The notes beneath the pieces were generated by a model. It worked only from the letters and a program-made list of their open reading frames with translations, made no database searches and was not told the origin of the DNA. The translations under genes were made by a program, and so were the position numbers. Source: Klebsiella variicola (lineage in GTDB: Bacteria > Pseudomonadota > Gammaproteobacteria > Enterobacterales > Enterobacteriaceae). Taken from it: 64,000 bases of DNA. The stretch covers positions 3,596,001-3,660,000 of the forward strand of contig NZ_CP010523.2 in the NCBI RefSeq assembly GCF_000828055.2. Reading direction: 5' to 3'. Every line of letters starts with the position of its first letter. The stretch's first letter is position 1. Shown in pieces: positions 35,486 to 47,384 of this stretch.

Positions 35486-37276
35486 TTACCTGATTAATTG
35501 TTCCGCTTTCGTCAGAATTTGTGCACTGGATCGCGCGGTGAGATCGTAATTGTAAATATCTGTTCGATATTGTGTACGTCCATCAGCGTCCACAAAAGCC
35601 GTTAAGTAATATAAATTCACCGGTATATTTTGCCGAATATTGACATAGCGCGTGTCCCCTTGCTTCAGGGCATCGGAAATACGCGTGTCGTTCCAGCCCG
35701 CGTCCTGCAGCAACATATTGGCCAGCTCCGAGGCCTTATTGACGCGTACGCAGCCGGAGCTGAGCGCGCGAACATCTTTCTGGAACAGATTATGGTTCGG
35801 CGTATCGTGCAGATAAATAGCATCTGAACTCGGCATATTAAACTTGTAGCGGCCCAGTGAGTTACGCGCTCCAGGCGCCTGCTGAAAACGGAACGGTAAA
35901 TTATTCTCGGTGATGGTCGACCAGTCGACCCGATAAGGATCGATGGTCTCTTTACTGTTCCAGCCGCGCATCACGGTGTAGCCATGCTGCTCCAGATAGC
36001 CTGGATTGTTACGCACCTTCGGCAGGATATCTTTGCGCGCCAGCGTCGGCGGCACGTTCCACGGTGGATTGACCACCACGTTGTTCAGCGCGCTGCTCAT
36101 CATTGGCGTTTTGCGGTCCGGACGCCCGACGATCACCCGCGAGGCCAGCACCTGGCTGCCATCCTGGTAATAGACCAGCGAGAAAGCGGGAATATTCACC
36201 ATAATGCCGGTCGACAGTTTGCCCGGCAGCAGGCGTAAACGTTGAATATTCAAGGCCAGCACCCCCGCACGCTGCGCGGAAGAGACGTTGAGCCAGTCGC
36301 GGGTGGACTGGCCAATGACGCCATCCGCACCCAGCCCCTGCATGGCCTGAAAGCGCTTAACCCCCTCCACCAGCTGGCGATCGTACACGCCGCGCGCCGC
36401 GGGTTTGCTCTTTTTCTTCGCCGACGGGCTCACCACATCGCCGGGCAGAACGATATTGGCGGTATTGTCCAGCATCCCGGTACGCTGGAGGATCTCGCGC
36501 AGGGCACCGATATCATTGCTCCATTCGCCGGGGCGCAGCGAGCCGCTACCGGTCATCTGCGGCCACGGGCGAGAATCAGCCACCAGCGCCAACAACGACT
36601 GGTGCATGGCCTCATACTGCGGATGATGCGGCGCCAGGCCAGCGATAAACGCCGGCAGGGAGCCATTGTCCAGCGCCAGCTGCCACTGGTTAATCACCGA
36701 TAGCGGCGGGGTCGCCATCTTGTACGGCGTCGAGCTATATAGCCAGCGGGTCCCCTGGGTGGGGATGCCGCTGATAAAGTGCAGATAGCCCATCATGGCA
36801 TCCGACAACACCACATCGCGCGCCATGCCGCTGACGGCGGGATCGGTCAGCAGGCTGACCCAGGTGGTAAACTGCGGCTGAAAACCGGCGATGGCGATCT
36901 CCGCCAGCTGCTGCTGGAACGCCTGCACCGCCTCGCGGTTCTCCCACATCGGTTTCATATCCCTGGCGGCGTACAGCGACACCAGCGGATTGATAAAGAC
37001 AGGTTTGTACCCTGCCGGCAACAGCGCCTCGATCTGGGCGCGACTGTTTGCGGCCGCCTCCATCGACAGCGGCTGCTCACCGGCCAGCTTCGCGACCGCC
37101 GGCGATTGCCCATCGCTTTGCGTCAGCGCGACGGAAAGCTCTCCAGGCGTAGCGGAGCTATCACCAGGTACGACTTCAGGCTCTGCGGCCTGGACATTGA
37201 ACAGCGGAGCAAATGCCAGTGCCAGGCTCAGGCTGAGCGCTGACAATGGACCACCATACCGTTTCTTTAGCAACAT
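35486..37276 (-). CDS. ldtD: L,D-transpeptidase LdtD
   Basis: Makes 3-3 (mDap-mDap) cross-links in peptidoglycan and supports beta-lactam tolerance (formerly ycbB). It is a 596-residue protein with an N-terminal signal/anchor ([19 protein letters not shown]), a scaffold domain, a peptidoglycan-binding repeat ([28 protein letters not shown], about residues 315-345), and a YkuD catalytic domain. The nucleophile is Cys509 in [12 protein letters not shown], with HDTPNH upstream. I chose the ATG at 37274-37276 (MLLKKRYGG). The linker after [13 protein letters not shown] is shorter than in E. coli LdtD. Confidence 0.95.
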   Translation of the reverse strand: MLLKKRYGGPLSALSLSLALAFAPLFNVQAAEPEVVPGDSSATPGELSVALTQSDGQSPAVAKLAGEQPLSMEAAANSRAQIEALLPAGYKPVFINPLVSLYAARDMKPMWENREAVQAFQQQLAEIAIAGFQPQFTTWVSLLTDPAVSGMARDVVLSDAMMGYLHFISGIPTQGTRWLYSSTPYKMATPPLSVINQWQLALDNGSLPAFIAGLAPHHPQYEAMHQSLLALVADSRPWPQMTGSGSLRPGEWSNDIGALREILQRTGMLDNTANIVLPGDVVSPSAKKKSKPAARGVYDRQLVEGVKRFQAMQGLGADGVIGQSTRDWLNVSSAQRAGVLALNIQRLRLLPGKLSTGIMVNIPAFSLVYYQDGSQVLASRVIVGRPDRKTPMMSSALNNVVVNPPWNVPPTLARKDILPKVRNNPGYLEQHGYTVMRGWNSKETIDPYRVDWSTITENNLPFRFQQAPGARNSLGRYKFNMPSSDAIYLHDTPNHNLFQKDVRALSSGCVRVNKASELANMLLQDAGWNDTRISDALKQGDTRYVNIRQNIPVNLYYLTAFVDADGRTQYRTDIYNYDLTARSSAQILTKAEQLIR

Positions 37277-37415
37277 CCCTTGCCCCCTGTTGTCACACAT
37301 TGCCGCCCACAAATTAGTGGGCTTTATCACAGTATATAAAGACGAAAAGGCTTTTGCCTTACCTAATGTAAAGAAGCTTAAAGATTATACCACCCAGGCA
37401 TACCAGGCTGGATAG

Positions 37416-37446
37416 CAAAAAGGGCAACTTAACGTTGCCCTTTTCA
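37416..37446 (-). terminator. mukFEB operon terminator
   Basis: Eleven-base perfect stem (AAAAGGGCAAC / GTTGCCCTTTT) with a five-base loop, 31 bases past the mukB stop in the leftward direction; symmetric A and T runs also allow rightward action. Confidence 0.9.
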
Positions 37447-37476
37447 GCGCTTAGCCGCCAGAATTTAGCCGCAGCC

Positions 37477-40400
37477 TCAGGAGGCGTCGGCCGTTCCCGG
37501 CAGTGCTTCCGGTACCGGCGCGGCAAAACCGCGCAGGCCGACAACGTGTACGTGTTCGTGATTATTAAACACTTTACGCACCAGTTTATAGGTCGTGCCT
37601 TTTTCCGGGCTGATATTCTCCGGCGCCGCGATAATCAGCTGCATCTCCAGACGTTCGCACAGCTCGAACAACGTGGCGATGGAGCGGGCGTCGAGACGCG
37701 CCGCTTCATCGAGGAACAGCAGACGGCAAGGCGAGATATCCTTGCCGCGCAGGCGACGAGACTCATCTTCCCAGCTCTGCACCACCATTACCAGAATCGA
37801 CATCCCGGTACCGATCGCTTCCCCGGTCGACAGCGCGCCGGACTCCGCGCGCAGCCAGCCGTCGGAGCCGCGGTTAACTTCCACTTCCATCTCCAGATAG
37901 TTGCGGTAGTCGAGTAGCTCTTCGCCGATGGTTTGCGGCGTGCGCTGCCCCATGTCGATCTGCGGGTTCAGGCGCTGATACAGCTTGGCCAGCGCTTCCG
38001 AGAAGGTCAGGCGATTGCTGTTAAACAGATCCTGATGTTGCTCATGCTGTTCAGACAGGACATCCAGCAGCGTCGAGTGGGTCTCGCGCACGTTGACGTT
38101 CAGACGCACGCTGTTGACCTGGCCGAACGACACGCTCTGCAGCCCCTGGTTGAGCATCCGGATACGGTTCTGCTCACGCTGAATGGTTTTGCGAATAATG
38201 TTCGCCACGCTGCGGGAACTGATCGCCAGCTTCTGTTCGCGGTTGGTCAGCTCTTCGGTCAGACGACTGAGCTCGATCTCCATCTGCTCGATCGCTTCCA
38301 CCGGGTCATCGGTACGAATAATATCCTGACGGATACGCTCGCGCAGATGCTGATAGACGGCGACGAAGAACTGGATTTTGCGCTCCGGACGTTTCGGATC
38401 TTCCGAAATACGCAGCACGTCGCGCAGATGTTCGTTATCGGCGACCGCCAGACGCAGCGCACCGAGCGCCTTATCCGACATCGAACGCAGTTCGTCGGCA
38501 GAGAGATAGGCCAGTTCGCGGCGATGCAGACGACGTTCGACGCCATTGTCTTTCACCAGACGCATCACCGCGCACCAGCCCGCCTTGGCGCTGACAACCT
38601 GCTCACGCATTTCGCAGTAATCGCGTTCCAGCTTGCGCAGTTTACGGGTCAGGTTGTCCATTTCCGCTTCGCAGAAGGTCAACGCTTTTTCCAGCTGATT
38701 GCGACGGGAGCGGTTGTTGCTCAGCTGCGTGTGCAGCTCGTCACGACGCTGACGCGCGCGCTCTTCCGCCCCGGCATCGGCACGCACGCCGATATCCTGC
38801 AGCTCTTTATACAGATCGTTGAGCAGCTCTTTTTTGGTGTCATACGAGCTCTTCAGCGACGCCAGCACCTGGTTGTACTGGTTCAACTGCGCAACGTGGC
38901 TACGCATCGCTTCGCGCGCGCGGCTACGCTCAGATTCCGCTTGTTGCAGACGCTGGCGCAGCTTCTCGTTGAGATCGCTGTTGCCACTGAGCATCTCCGC
39001 CGAATCGGAGTAGCTGAAGTGGGCCCGGCGCTGCACGACTTCCGCCAGCGCAAAGGCCTGCTGACGCGCATCGCGCTGGGTTTGCTGCGCATAGGCGTAA
39101 TCTTCTTTCAGCTGCTCAAACTGCTCCGGATCGCTCTGCAATACCGAGACGATCGGCTCCAGCTTCGCCAGCTGATTGCCATGCTGCTGAATAAAGCGCA
39201 CTGCCTCCTGCGCTTCGTCCAGACGTTCCTGGATCTCGTCCACGCGGTCAGCCAGCGTATCATCCGCCAGCAGGTTCAGGCGCGGCAGCAGGCGGTTGAG
39301 CGCCGACACGCCCTCTTTCGCCTGCTCATACTGCACGCGGTTCTGTTGGTTATCGCTCTCATGGGCGTTCAGCGCACGCTCCAGCTCGCCGCGGCGGCTG
39401 TTAAGCTTGCGGATCTCTTCTTCCGGATCGTCCTCGAAAGCCACCGCCAGATGGCTGCCAATGAAGCGGCTGAAAGCCTGGTGAAGACGCTGGGTTTTCT
39501 GCACGTCGAACGACAGGGTCGCGAAACGCTCGGAGAGACTCTCACGCTCAGCATGCAGTGTTTCGATGCGATTTTCGCGCGCCGCGCGACCAAACAGCGG
39601 CAGCGTTGGGAAACGTGAATAACGCCACTGGCGGTCGGCAATCTTCACCACCACCGCTTTTTCCAGCTCGTCAACGCTGAACACGCTGTCGTCGAAGGAC
39701 TGCGGATCGCCTTCGATCAGATACAGGTCTTCCGGACAATCTTCCAGCCCTTCGAGCTGCTCCGCCACCTGCGACAGATCCGGCACCACGATCGCATGGC
39801 GCGATGGGCCATACAGCGCGGAGAAGTACGGCGCATCTTCGAGGCTAACGTCGTCATAAATTTCCGACAACAGGACGCCGCCAAAGCGCTCCGCCAGCGC
39901 GTTCAGACGCGGGTCTTCAGAGCCGCCCGGCTGACTGAGTCGCTCGATCTCTTCGTCGATGGCACGCTTGCGGGCGCCGACCTCGTCACGTTCAACGATA
40001 GCCTCGCGCTCGCGCTCCAGCAGCTGCTGCAGGTATTCGGTGACCTCCTGGCCGGACTCAAACTGTTCGCCGCTCTGCTCGCACAGCTGGTTGAGGCTGT
40101 TTTGCGCCGCCAGCCAGATCGGCGCCCGGCGCATCAGCGTCTGGGTGCGCGACTGCAGTTGCTCCAGCTCCTGACGCAAGGTCATGCGCTGTTCCTGAGC
40201 GTTAGAGACGCTGTCGGCCAGCGACGCGATGCGCGCTTCCAGCTCCTGATGCAGCGTTTCCAGATCGTCGATATCGTAGCGTTTGCCCTGGCGTTTGCAG
40301 AACTCAGCCAGCTGACGCTCGGCGTCCTGCTGCTCGCGCAGACGCTGTTCCAGCTCGTTGAGACGACTGCGCAGCCCCTGCGCCTGCTCGGCCTGATGGC

Positions 40401-41925
40401 GCTGGTTAACGCCGTCGCGCAGCAATTCGCGCGCCACGTCCCAGGCTTCATTACGCGCCAGCGGGCCGTTAATCGCCGCCACCAGCTGGTACGCCTGTTC
40501 GAACTGGCTGTGCGCGGTTTGCGCCACGCTCATTTTCTGTTCCAGCGACAGCATTTTCTCCGTCGCTTCCTGCTCTTTCGCCTGGAAGGTTTCCAGCCAC
40601 TCGTCGGCGCTCTCAGGCGTCAGATCCGGCAGATGGCACAGCGCCTTCGCGCGCTCCAGCGCCTGCAGCGCCTGGTTATACTGAATGGCGCGGGTCTGCT
40701 GGACGTCGAGCGCCTGCTGATAGTCGGCGAGCTGGTTTTTCAGCTCATCCACTTCCAGTTCGGCGGCTTCGGCGCGGGCTTCGTTCTCTTCCTGCTGGTC
40801 GGCGGCTTCCGCCACCACTTCATTCTGTTCTTCCAGACGGATCTGCAGCTCGTCGAGATCCGCTTCGTAGCGCTCAATTTTTTCCTGCTGACGCAGGGCG
40901 GTCTGCACCAGGTTCAGGTGATCGCTGGCGGCCTGGTAATCGGCTTCCAGATCGCCCTCCGCGCCGTTGTGCTCCTGCAGCTCGCGCGCCATCTCGACGT
41001 GCTTATACTGCTCGGCCGCCAACTGCGAACGCGAGGTAAAGAGATCGCGACGATACTCCAGCGCCTTATCCAGGTGAATGCGCCGCTCGTTGGCGTGACG
41101 CATATAGTCCGCCGCCACGTAGTTGGTGGCTTCGCTGATCAGGTGTTTAAACAGATCGCGGTCAGACTGGGTTACGCGAATGGCTTCCAGCGTCATGCGG
41201 TTTTCCCGCAGCGCCGCTTCCATATCCTGGAACGCTTTACGCACGCCGCTGTTTTCCGGCAGCAGGTAGTCGCGCAGCGAGCGGGTAATGGTGCTGGAGA
41301 TCCCGCCGTACAGCGAGGCCTCAATCAGGCGGTAGTATTTGCTACGATCGGAGGCGGAACGCAGACGACGCGCCACCACGCCCAGATCGAACATTAGCGA
41401 GTGATATTCGGTGATCGAGTTGAACTGTTTAAACTGGACGCCTTCCATCGCCTCGAGTTTGTCTTTCAGCTCATTGAGACTGACCACGCGCGCCTGACGA
41501 TCGTTCAGCGTTTCGGTCAACAGCTGGGTCGGCAGGATAGAGGTCGGCAGTCCCTGAATGGCGAACGGCTTAATATCGACTTTACGATCGCGTCCGGCGA
41601 CCTGTTGTAGGCGCACGCCGACCACCACGCGCTGGTGGCGGGAGTTGATCACATCGAGTACCGAGTAACACACCCCGGCGCGCAGCTTACCGTGCAGGCC
41701 TTTATCGCGTGAGCCGCTGGTGGCCCCCGCTTCGGTGGTGTTACGGAAGTGCAGCAGGGTTAAATCCGGGATCAGCGCCGTGACGAAAGCCGCCATGGTC
41801 GTGGACTTACCCGCGCCGTTCCCCCCGGAGAGGGTGGTCACCAGTTCATCAAGATCAAAGGTCCGGGCAAAGAAACCGTTCCAGTTAACCAGCGTTAGCG
41901 AGCGAAACTTACCGCGTTCAATCAT
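37477..41925 (-). CDS. mukB: Chromosome condensin subunit MukB
   Basis: SMC-like ATPase of 1482 residues that condenses and segregates the chromosome with MukE and MukF. The N-terminal head has Walker A GGNGAGKS at residues 34-41. Long coiled coils run from about 290 to 650 and 850 to 1180, separated by the hinge (around 670-800, including [30 protein letters not shown]). The C-terminal head has the signature [12 protein letters not shown] and Walker [14 protein letters not shown]. The start overlaps the mukE stop by one base. The very long open frames on the opposite strand are composition artefacts. Confidence 0.98.
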   Translation of the reverse strand: MIERGKFRSLTLVNWNGFFARTFDLDELVTTLSGGNGAGKSTTMAAFVTALIPDLTLLHFRNTTEAGATSGSRDKGLHGKLRAGVCYSVLDVINSRHQRVVVGVRLQQVAGRDRKVDIKPFAIQGLPTSILPTQLLTETLNDRQARVVSLNELKDKLEAMEGVQFKQFNSITEYHSLMFDLGVVARRLRSASDRSKYYRLIEASLYGGISSTITRSLRDYLLPENSGVRKAFQDMEAALRENRMTLEAIRVTQSDRDLFKHLISEATNYVAADYMRHANERRIHLDKALEYRRDLFTSRSQLAAEQYKHVEMARELQEHNGAEGDLEADYQAASDHLNLVQTALRQQEKIERYEADLDELQIRLEEQNEVVAEAADQQEENEARAEAAELEVDELKNQLADYQQALDVQQTRAIQYNQALQALERAKALCHLPDLTPESADEWLETFQAKEQEATEKMLSLEQKMSVAQTAHSQFEQAYQLVAAINGPLARNEAWDVARELLRDGVNQRHQAEQAQGLRSRLNELEQRLREQQDAERQLAEFCKRQGKRYDIDDLETLHQELEARIASLADSVSNAQEQRMTLRQELEQLQSRTQTLMRRAPIWLAAQNSLNQLCEQSGEQFESGQEVTEYLQQLLEREREAIVERDEVGARKRAIDEEIERLSQPGGSEDPRLNALAERFGGVLLSEIYDDVSLEDAPYFSALYGPSRHAIVVPDLSQVAEQLEGLEDCPEDLYLIEGDPQSFDDSVFSVDELEKAVVVKIADRQWRYSRFPTLPLFGRAARENRIETLHAERESLSERFATLSFDVQKTQRLHQAFSRFIGSHLAVAFEDDPEEEIRKLNSRRGELERALNAHESDNQQNRVQYEQAKEGVSALNRLLPRLNLLADDTLADRVDEIQERLDEAQEAVRFIQQHGNQLAKLEPIVSVLQSDPEQFEQLKEDYAYAQQTQRDARQQAFALAEVVQRRAHFSYSDSAEMLSGNSDLNEKLRQRLQQAESERSRAREAMRSHVAQLNQYNQVLASLKSSYDTKKELLNDLYKELQDIGVRADAGAEERARQRRDELHTQLSNNRSRRNQLEKALTFCEAEMDNLTRKLRKLERDYCEMREQVVSAKAGWCAVMRLVKDNGVERRLHRRELAYLSADELRSMSDKALGALRLAVADNEHLRDVLRISEDPKRPERKIQFFVAVYQHLRERIRQDIIRTDDPVEAIEQMEIELSRLTEELTNREQKLAISSRSVANIIRKTIQREQNRIRMLNQGLQSVSFGQVNSVRLNVNVRETHSTLLDVLSEQHEQHQDLFNSNRLTFSEALAKLYQRLNPQIDMGQRTPQTIGEELLDYRNYLEMEVEVNRGSDGWLRAESGALSTGEAIGTGMSILVMVVQSWEDESRRLRGKDISPCRLLFLDEAARLDARSIATLFELCERLEMQLIIAAPENISPEKGTTYKLVRKVFNNHEHVHVVGLRGFAAPVPEALPGTADAS

Positions 41926-42629
41926 TACTCTTCCTCCCCGCTATCCGGCTGGTTTTCTTCATTCTCATCATTGAGCTGCAGGTGATTTTCCAGAGCCATC
42001 GCTTCCCCGTCGCGGATCAGGCGGCGCTGCGCCTCGCGCGGGTCGTCGCCGGCGCGCACATCGGCGCCAAAGCGGAATACCGATTCGGTAATGCGAAACT
42101 TGCTGCTGTCATGGCCCATAAACCACACCATCCCCAGGCGGCGCAGGCGGTTAAGCGACGCGCGCATTTTTTCCTGCAGCTTCTGGCGGTCCAGATCCGA
42201 ACCGGTGGAACGATTGTTCACCAGCTTCAGCAGCCTGGATTCATCCGCCAGGGTCAGCAGTTCGTCATAGAGCTCCTGCTGGGTGAAAATCCCTTCGTTT
42301 GCCAGGCGCTCCGGGCTGAGATAGAGATAGCAAAGAATTTTGCCCACCATCATATCCAGCTCCGACAGCACCGAGCGCGAAATCAGCGTGGTGGAGCGCG
42401 GGCGCAGATAGAAGAACCCTTCCGGAGCGCGGATCAACTCGACGTTATAGCGAGCGTAAAATTCTTCCAGGTAATCCTGGAAATCCATCAAAAATGCGTG
42501 ATTATCCAGCTCGTCGAGACCGATATGACGGCCCGCGCGCAGGGCGCTGTCCAGCGCCGGAAATAACGGATTGGCCAACGCCTGCGCCAGCTTAACCGGC
42601 ATCACTTGTTCAATATTTGTCAATGACAT
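41925..42629 (-). CDS. mukE: Condensin subunit MukE
   Basis: Winged-helix protein of 234 residues that bridges MukF and MukB and inhibits DNA binding until ATP cycles. I chose the ATG at 42627-42629 ([31 protein letters not shown]); it overlaps mukF by 20 bases and matches the family length. The C-terminus is acidic ([15 protein letters not shown]). It is translated between mukF and mukB with overlaps on both sides. Confidence 0.96.
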   Translation of the reverse strand: MSLTNIEQVMPVKLAQALANPLFPALDSALRAGRHIGLDELDNHAFLMDFQDYLEEFYARYNVELIRAPEGFFYLRPRSTTLISRSVLSELDMMVGKILCYLYLSPERLANEGIFTQQELYDELLTLADESRLLKLVNNRSTGSDLDRQKLQEKMRASLNRLRRLGMVWFMGHDSSKFRITESVFRFGADVRAGDDPREAQRRLIRDGEAMALENHLQLNDENEENQPDSGEEE

Positions 42630-43932
42630 GCGCCTGTACCTTGGCTCCGTAATCATTAATCGGCTGCCATTTTGCCGGCAGTCCGGTGAAATCTGCCTGG
42701 GCGACGCCCAGCTGTACCGCCTGATCCACGACGATCCGCGCCACGTCGAAGTGACGTCCGCGCGGATACTGCGCCAGGAACTCCCGCGCCACCAGGCCGA
42801 GGTCCAGCGGTATTCCCTTCTCTTTATAGACCGCCAGCTGCGCTTCGATCAGCGCCGCCAGCTGCTCGCGAATTTCGTTAAACTCTTCAAATTCGAGATC
42901 CGCCGGCAGTTCGCCGGTGACCTCTTCATCGCGCAGCGCCATCTCTTCATCGCGCATATCCAGCAGACGGTCGGCGTTGGCGTAAGTCAGCGCCCACGGT
43001 TCATCAAAATAGGTCTGTACCGACTGGCGCAGACGCTGGGCGAAGACGCGGTTCTTATCCATATCGATAGCGGTACGGATAAACTTGTGCACATGGCGGT
43101 CGTAGCCGATCCACAGGTCAATCGCCTGCTGACCCCAGCTGACGATGCGGTCGAGTTTGCTTTGCAGGTCGAATACCAGCCGGTCGACAAAATGCAAATC
43201 GTCGCGCGCCATGGTCGAATCCTGAATGCGCAGCAGATTCGCCTGCAGTTTATCCCCCGCCGCATCCAGCGTATCCTGCAGTTCGCGCAGGGTGCCAGAG
43301 GTTTCCGACAGCAGCAGTTCACAGCTGGAAATCGCCGCGCGCCAGTCTTTATTTAACAACTGTGCGATATCGTCTTTCACCAGCTGCTGCTGCTCATCCA
43401 TAATGCGCTGCGTCAGGTCGATGCTGTCGAAAATTTCCGCCACGGAATATTTCAGCGGAGCGAAAACATTGCGATGCCAGTGGAACTCATCCCCGCCCTC
43501 TTCTGCCGCATCCGCCGCACGCTTCAGCTCGCCGGCGACGATCGACAGCTGCATCGAGAGACGCAGCGTCGAGAATTCACGCTGACGGATATAGTAATCG
43601 GTGATCCCGATCCCCAACGGCGTCAGGCGATAGATCGCATTGCCTTCGGTAATTTCGCTGGTAAAGCGGTTCAGCAGACGCTGGCGCACCAAATCGTTGA
43701 TCGCATTATTGGCGCGCTGGCTGATGGTTTCGCTGGTCTGCTCAAACGCATCACTGACGTGGCGGAACGCATCCACCAGTTCTCCCTCGCTCATTTCCCC
43801 TTCCAGCCGTTCGCCGTTCAGCGTGGCGACCGCCAGCAGAAAAGAGAGTCTGTCGACCGGCAGCGAGATAGAAAAATCATTTTTCCTGGCCCAGGCAACC
43901 AGTTCGGGGACTGTCTGGGAAAATTCACTCAT
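42610..43932 (-). CDS. mukF: Condensin kleisin subunit MukF
   Basis: Kleisin of the MukBEF complex, 440 residues. The N-terminal winged-helix dimerisation domain ([49 protein letters not shown] family start) is followed by a helical middle region and a C-terminal winged helix that caps the MukB head (ARYPRG-type end, [12 protein letters not shown]). It overlaps mukE downstream by 20 bases and cmoM upstream by four, so cmoM-mukFEB is one operon. Confidence 0.97.
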   Translation of the reverse strand: MSEFSQTVPELVAWARKNDFSISLPVDRLSFLLAVATLNGERLEGEMSEGELVDAFRHVSDAFEQTSETISQRANNAINDLVRQRLLNRFTSEITEGNAIYRLTPLGIGITDYYIRQREFSTLRLSMQLSIVAGELKRAADAAEEGGDEFHWHRNVFAPLKYSVAEIFDSIDLTQRIMDEQQQLVKDDIAQLLNKDWRAAISSCELLLSETSGTLRELQDTLDAAGDKLQANLLRIQDSTMARDDLHFVDRLVFDLQSKLDRIVSWGQQAIDLWIGYDRHVHKFIRTAIDMDKNRVFAQRLRQSVQTYFDEPWALTYANADRLLDMRDEEMALRDEEVTGELPADLEFEEFNEIREQLAALIEAQLAVYKEKGIPLDLGLVAREFLAQYPRGRHFDVARIVVDQAVQLGVAQADFTGLPAKWQPINDYGAKVQAHVIDKY

Positions 43933-44729
43933 ACTTTATCCTTGCATCTGCGGCTATGAGCCTGGCTCTTAAGCGCGGTGACATGAATATAACGGCCCAG
44001 GCTGAGATACGGCTCCTGACGACAGTAGCGCGTTTCCAGCTCCAGCAGCGCCGCATAGCTGTCATGCTGTTGGCGTTTTTCACGCAGATAATCATGAAAC
44101 ACCCGCACGCCGGTTTTGCTGACAATCTGCCAGCCAATCTCTTCCAGCCAGTGATAAACCTGCTGCGGCTCACGCGGATAATCCGGCGACAGCGTGCGTT
44201 TTTTCTTTTTTGGCATGCCCAATTGTACGTAATCGAAATTACCAGCCACCATATTGTGCATCAGCAGGCCGTTAGCATTGTAGAACATCAACGACAGCCC
44301 ACCGCCAGGACGCAGTGTCGACCACAGCGTACGCAGCACCTCCTGGGGCTCCGCCACCCACTCCAGCACCGCATGAAACAGTACCAGATCAACCGGGCTT
44401 TCCAAATGCTGCGCAATATCCTGAGCCGCGCATTGTACAAAATGCATGTTGTCGATCACACCTTTATCGACGGCCGCCTGGCGGGCGCGCGCCACCATTT
44501 CAGCGGAGAGATCGCACAGCGTCACGTGATGGCCCAGTTGCGCCACTTTAATGGCTGTTTGCCCTTCGCCGCCGCCGGCATCCAGCACCCTCAGCGGTCC
44601 CGGCCCCAGCTGCGCCAGCAGCGGTTCCAGATCCTGCCAGAGGATCGCCTGGCGCAGCTGACCTTTTGTGGTGCCGTAAATATTGCGCGAAAACTTTTCA
44701 GCAATGTCATCGAAATTGCGATCCTGCAC
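43929..44729 (-). CDS. cmoM: tRNA 5-carboxymethoxyuridine methyltransferase CmoM
   Basis: SAM-dependent methyltransferase of 266 residues (formerly smtA) that methylates cmo5U34 to mcmo5U in several tRNAs. The SAM-binding motif I is [16 protein letters not shown] (about residues 47-62), and [14 protein letters not shown] follows. The start is a GTG at 44727-44729, giving [19 protein letters not shown] directly after it; GGAG precedes it at normal spacing. Longer in-frame ATG starts would add 44 residues that match nothing. It overlaps mukF by four bases and is divergent from elyC. Confidence 0.93.
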   Translation of the reverse strand: MQDRNFDDIAEKFSRNIYGTTKGQLRQAILWQDLEPLLAQLGPGPLRVLDAGGGEGQTAIKVAQLGHHVTLCDLSAEMVARARQAAVDKGVIDNMHFVQCAAQDIAQHLESPVDLVLFHAVLEWVAEPQEVLRTLWSTLRPGGGLSLMFYNANGLLMHNMVAGNFDYVQLGMPKKKKRTLSPDYPREPQQVYHWLEEIGWQIVSKTGVRVFHDYLREKRQQHDSYAALLELETRYCRQEPYLSLGRYIHVTALKSQAHSRRCKDKV

Positions 44730-44850
44730 GGGCGACTCCACAAGCCAACACAAAACCGCTATTTTGTCATACCCACGCCGAGAATGAAGCGATCTGTTAT
44801 AAGATCCGAACATAACTTTGGTTATATGGTTAAAAAAGGAACCATCTGGC

Positions 44851-45630
44851 ATGCTTTTCACGCTAAAAAAGATCGTCGGCGGTCTGCTGTTGCCGCTTCC
44901 CGCCCTGCTGTTGCTGATCGGGATCGGGATCGCGCTGTTATGGTTCAGCCGCTTTCAACGTACCGGCAAGCTATGCGTGAGCCTCGGCTGGCTGCTGCTG
45001 GCGCTGCTGAGCCTGCAACCGGTGGCCGACAGCCTGTTGAAACCGATTGAAGATAGCTACCCCACCTGGCGCGGCGAGCAGCCGGTGAGCTACGTGGTGG
45101 TGTTGGGCGGCGGCTATACCTGGAATCCGGAGTGGGCGCCAAGCTCTAATCTTATCAATAACAGCCTGCCGCGCCTGACGGAGGGCATTCGCCTGTGGCA
45201 GGCGAATCCCGGATCGAAAATGATCTTTACCGGCGCGGCGGCAAAAACCAACCCCGTCAGCACGGCGGAGGCCGGGGCGAGAGTCGCGGAGAGCCTCGGC
45301 GTACCACGCAGCGATATCATCGTGCTCGATCGGCCGAAAGATACAGAAGAGGAAGCGCAGGCGGTGAAGCGCGCCATCGGCGATGCGCCCTTCCTGCTGG
45401 TCACTTCGGCGTCCCACCTGCCACGGGCGATGATTTTCTTTCGTCATGCCGGTCTGGATCCCCTGCCCGCGCCGGCAAATCAGTTAGCGGTGACCTCGCC
45501 GCTTAATCCGTGGGAGCGAGCCATCCCCTCCCCGGTATGGCTGATGCACAGCGACCGGGTCGGCTATGAAACCCTCGGTCGTGTCTGGCAATGGCTGAAA
45601 GGTGGCTCAGGCGAGCCAGGGCAGGAGTGA
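44851..45630 (+). CDS. elyC: ElyC, envelope biogenesis factor
   Basis: Inner-membrane DUF218 protein of 259 residues (formerly ycbC) needed for proper peptidoglycan synthesis at low temperature and linked to the undecaprenyl carrier. Two N-terminal transmembrane helices (about residues 12-32 and 37-57) are followed by the DUF218 domain with VVLGGGYTWNP, the VSTAEAGARV block and LVTSASHLPRAMIFF. The ATG at 44851 gives MLFTLKK; an upstream start would add 11 residues. The last 24 bases overlap the convergent ycbJ 3' end. Confidence 0.94.
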   Translation: MLFTLKKIVGGLLLPLPALLLLIGIGIALLWFSRFQRTGKLCVSLGWLLLALLSLQPVADSLLKPIEDSYPTWRGEQPVSYVVVLGGGYTWNPEWAPSSNLINNSLPRLTEGIRLWQANPGSKMIFTGAAAKTNPVSTAEAGARVAESLGVPRSDIIVLDRPKDTEEEAQAVKRAIGDAPFLLVTSASHLPRAMIFFRHAGLDPLPAPANQLAVTSPLNPWERAIPSPVWLMHSDRVGYETLGRVWQWLKGGSGEPGQE

Positions 45631-46500
45631 TTTTGTCGCGAGGTCGAAACGGGCGCGGTCAAAGCGCCCGGTATTGACCAGATTATCCACCTCATCCCAC
45701 AGCAGATAGAGCCAGCGCCGCCAGACAAAGGCCTCGGAAACTGGTGCCTGCTGCAGGTAGCGCCACAGCAACTGTTCCGCCTGGCCGCCTTCTGCAAGGC
45801 GGAACAGTTCATACTCGCGTGGCGCCCACAGCATCATCCCCGGGCCCACCATCGCCAGCAGCTGATCGCTGCGTGGGTCTTTCAGCATACTGCGCAAGGT
45901 GAAATTACCGTGTACCAGCACGGCATTGTCATTGAAATCGCGAAACAGCTCCGGAAGGCACTCGCGGGAGCGGAACAAAATACGCTTATCCTGCATCGTC
46001 AGGCCGGTATCCTGATACAGGTTCAGGGTGCTCCACAGCATCTCTACCCGCTGGCGGTACCAGTTCGACCACAGATTGTCCTGGGTATTGTCGACCATTC
46101 CTACGCAGCCGCCGCTGTCCTGACGATGCCAGGCGAGCAGCGCCTCGACGATTTGCTCCTGCAGTTGCTCCCAGCGCGCTGGTGTGCGCGTGGGGGCCTC
46201 CACCGGAACGCCGCGCAAGCGCTCAAGCAGCAGCACATCCGGCCCGGGATGCTCTTCATGCGTCATCACGCCGTAAACCACCGGCATGCGCACTGTACCA
46301 CTGCGCGCGAGGGTGGAGATCTTCCATGCCAGTTGCCGCGCCACACCGGGCGTGGTGAAACTGCGCGCCAGCAGCGGCATCGGGTTTCCCTGCGCGTCGT
46401 ACAGGGACCACAGCGCCGTAGCGGGTTTTTCACTGACACACTCCACCCGGCTCAGCTTTTCGCCAAGCAGGTGACTGAGTTCGGTTCGCAACTGTTCCAT
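45607..46500 (-). CDS. ycbJ: YcbJ, kinase-like (aminoglycoside phosphotransferase-fold) protein of unknown function
   Basis: A 297-residue cytoplasmic protein resembling small-molecule kinases: a nucleotide-site-like N-lobe, the DVLLLERLRGVPVEAP hinge and the catalytic-loop-like VHGNFTLRSMLKD, where the usual HGD is replaced by HGN. That change at the catalytic aspartate suggests it may not be an ordinary active kinase, but I cannot settle this. The substrate is unknown. It is tail-to-tail with elyC, overlapping by 24 bases. Confidence 0.85.
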   Translation of the reverse strand: MEQLRTELSHLLGEKLSRVECVSEKPATALWSLYDAQGNPMPLLARSFTTPGVARQLAWKISTLARSGTVRMPVVYGVMTHEEHPGPDVLLLERLRGVPVEAPTRTPARWEQLQEQIVEALLAWHRQDSGGCVGMVDNTQDNLWSNWYRQRVEMLWSTLNLYQDTGLTMQDKRILFRSRECLPELFRDFNDNAVLVHGNFTLRSMLKDPRSDQLLAMVGPGMMLWAPREYELFRLAEGGQAEQLLWRYLQQAPVSEAFVWRRWLYLLWDEVDNLVNTGRFDRARFDLATKSLLPWLA

Positions 46501-46582
46501 TGTCGATTACCCCTATGAACACTACTGGTTTCATAATGAGCGCCCGCACCTGGGTTGTCATCGAATAAGATCAAAAAGGGAC

Positions 46583-46629
46583 AAAAAAAGCGAAAAACCG
46601 GCGGGGATATCCCCCCCTGCAAGGAGGGG
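46583..46629 (-). terminator. Probable kdsB terminator
   Basis: Leftward after the kdsB stop there is a C/G-rich hairpin (CCCCTCC / GGGGGGG, alternatively GGGGAT / ATCCCC) followed by T5 and T7 tracts on the minus strand. The exact folding is uncertain. Confidence 0.55.
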
Positions 46630-46637
46630 ACAGGGGA

Positions 46638-47384
46638 TTAACGCAGTTCAGCGCGGACGCGCTCCAGATCTTCCGGGGTATCCACACCGGTGCCGGGCAC
46701 TTCTGCCGCCACGGCAACATGGATTTTCTCGCCATACCACAGCACCCGCAGCTGCTCGAGCATTTCAATCTGCTCCAGCGGGCTCGGCGCCCAGCTGACA
46801 TAGCGGCGAATAAAGCCAGCGCGATAGCCATAAATGCCGATGTGACGCAGCAGGGAATCACCGATGTTCTCGCGGGAGTGGGCAAAGCGATCGCGATCCC
46901 AGGGTATGGTGGCACGGGAGAAATAAAGCGCATAACCTTGCGCATCCATCACCACTTTCACCGCATTTGGATTAAACGCCTCTTCCGCATCGTGGATCGG
47001 TACCGCCAGCGTCGCCATTCCACTGCTGCTGGACGCCAGATTCTCCGCCACCTGGCGGACGATCGCCGGGGGGATCATCGGCTCATCGCCCTGAATATTG
47101 ACGATAATAGTGTCATCGCTGAACGCGCACTTCTCCACCACTTCCGCCAGCCGTTCGGTGCCGGACTGGTGATCGGCGCGGGTCATGCAAACTTCACCAC
47201 CCGCCGCTTCAACGGCGCTGGCCACGTCCGGATGATCGGTGGCGACAATAATGCGATCCGCGCCGGATTCGCGCGCGCGCTCCAGCACATGGACAATCAT
47301 CGGTTTGCCGTTAATGTCCTGCAGTGGTTTTCCCGGCAGGCGCGTAGAGGCGAAACGCGCAGGAATAATAACCACGAAACTCAT
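46638..47384 (-). CDS. kdsB: CMP-KDO synthetase (3-deoxy-manno-octulosonate cytidylyltransferase)
   Basis: Activates KDO with CTP to CMP-KDO for the lipopolysaccharide inner core. The protein is 248 residues, as in E. coli. The nucleotidyltransferase N-terminus ([24 protein letters not shown]), QGDEPMIPP and the C-terminal [11 protein letters not shown] block are present. The start overlaps the upstream ycaR stop by four bases, so ycaR-kdsB is coupled. Confidence 0.97.
   Translation of the reverse strand: MSFVVIIPARFASTRLPGKPLQDINGKPMIVHVLERARESGADRIIVATDHPDVASAVEAAGGEVCMTRADHQSGTERLAEVVEKCAFSDDTIIVNIQGDEPMIPPAIVRQVAENLASSSSGMATLAVPIHDAEEAFNPNAVKVVMDAQGYALYFSRATIPWDRDRFAHSRENIGDSLLRHIGIYGYRAGFIRRYVSWAPSPLEQIEMLEQLRVLWYGEKIHVAVAAEVPGTGVDTPEDLERVRAELR

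Noticed and set aside
35025..35549. 174-residue plus-strand frame across the mepK-ldtD gap
   Set aside because: It is antisense to mepK and ldtD at both ends with no family signal. The gap may hold a small RNA, but this frame is not convincing as protein.
37933..41397. Two long plus-strand open frames (561 and 533 residues) opposite mukB
   Set aside because: They are shadows: mukB on the other strand has complete SMC motifs and operon overlaps. The opposing frames are low-complexity Leu/Arg/Gln-rich, have no domain signatures, and arise from GC-rich codon bias.
43956..45050. 364-residue plus-strand frame running from cmoM into elyC
   Set aside because: It crosses the divergent promoter region and covers an antisense cmoM; elyC in another frame has the true signature and ribosome-binding site.
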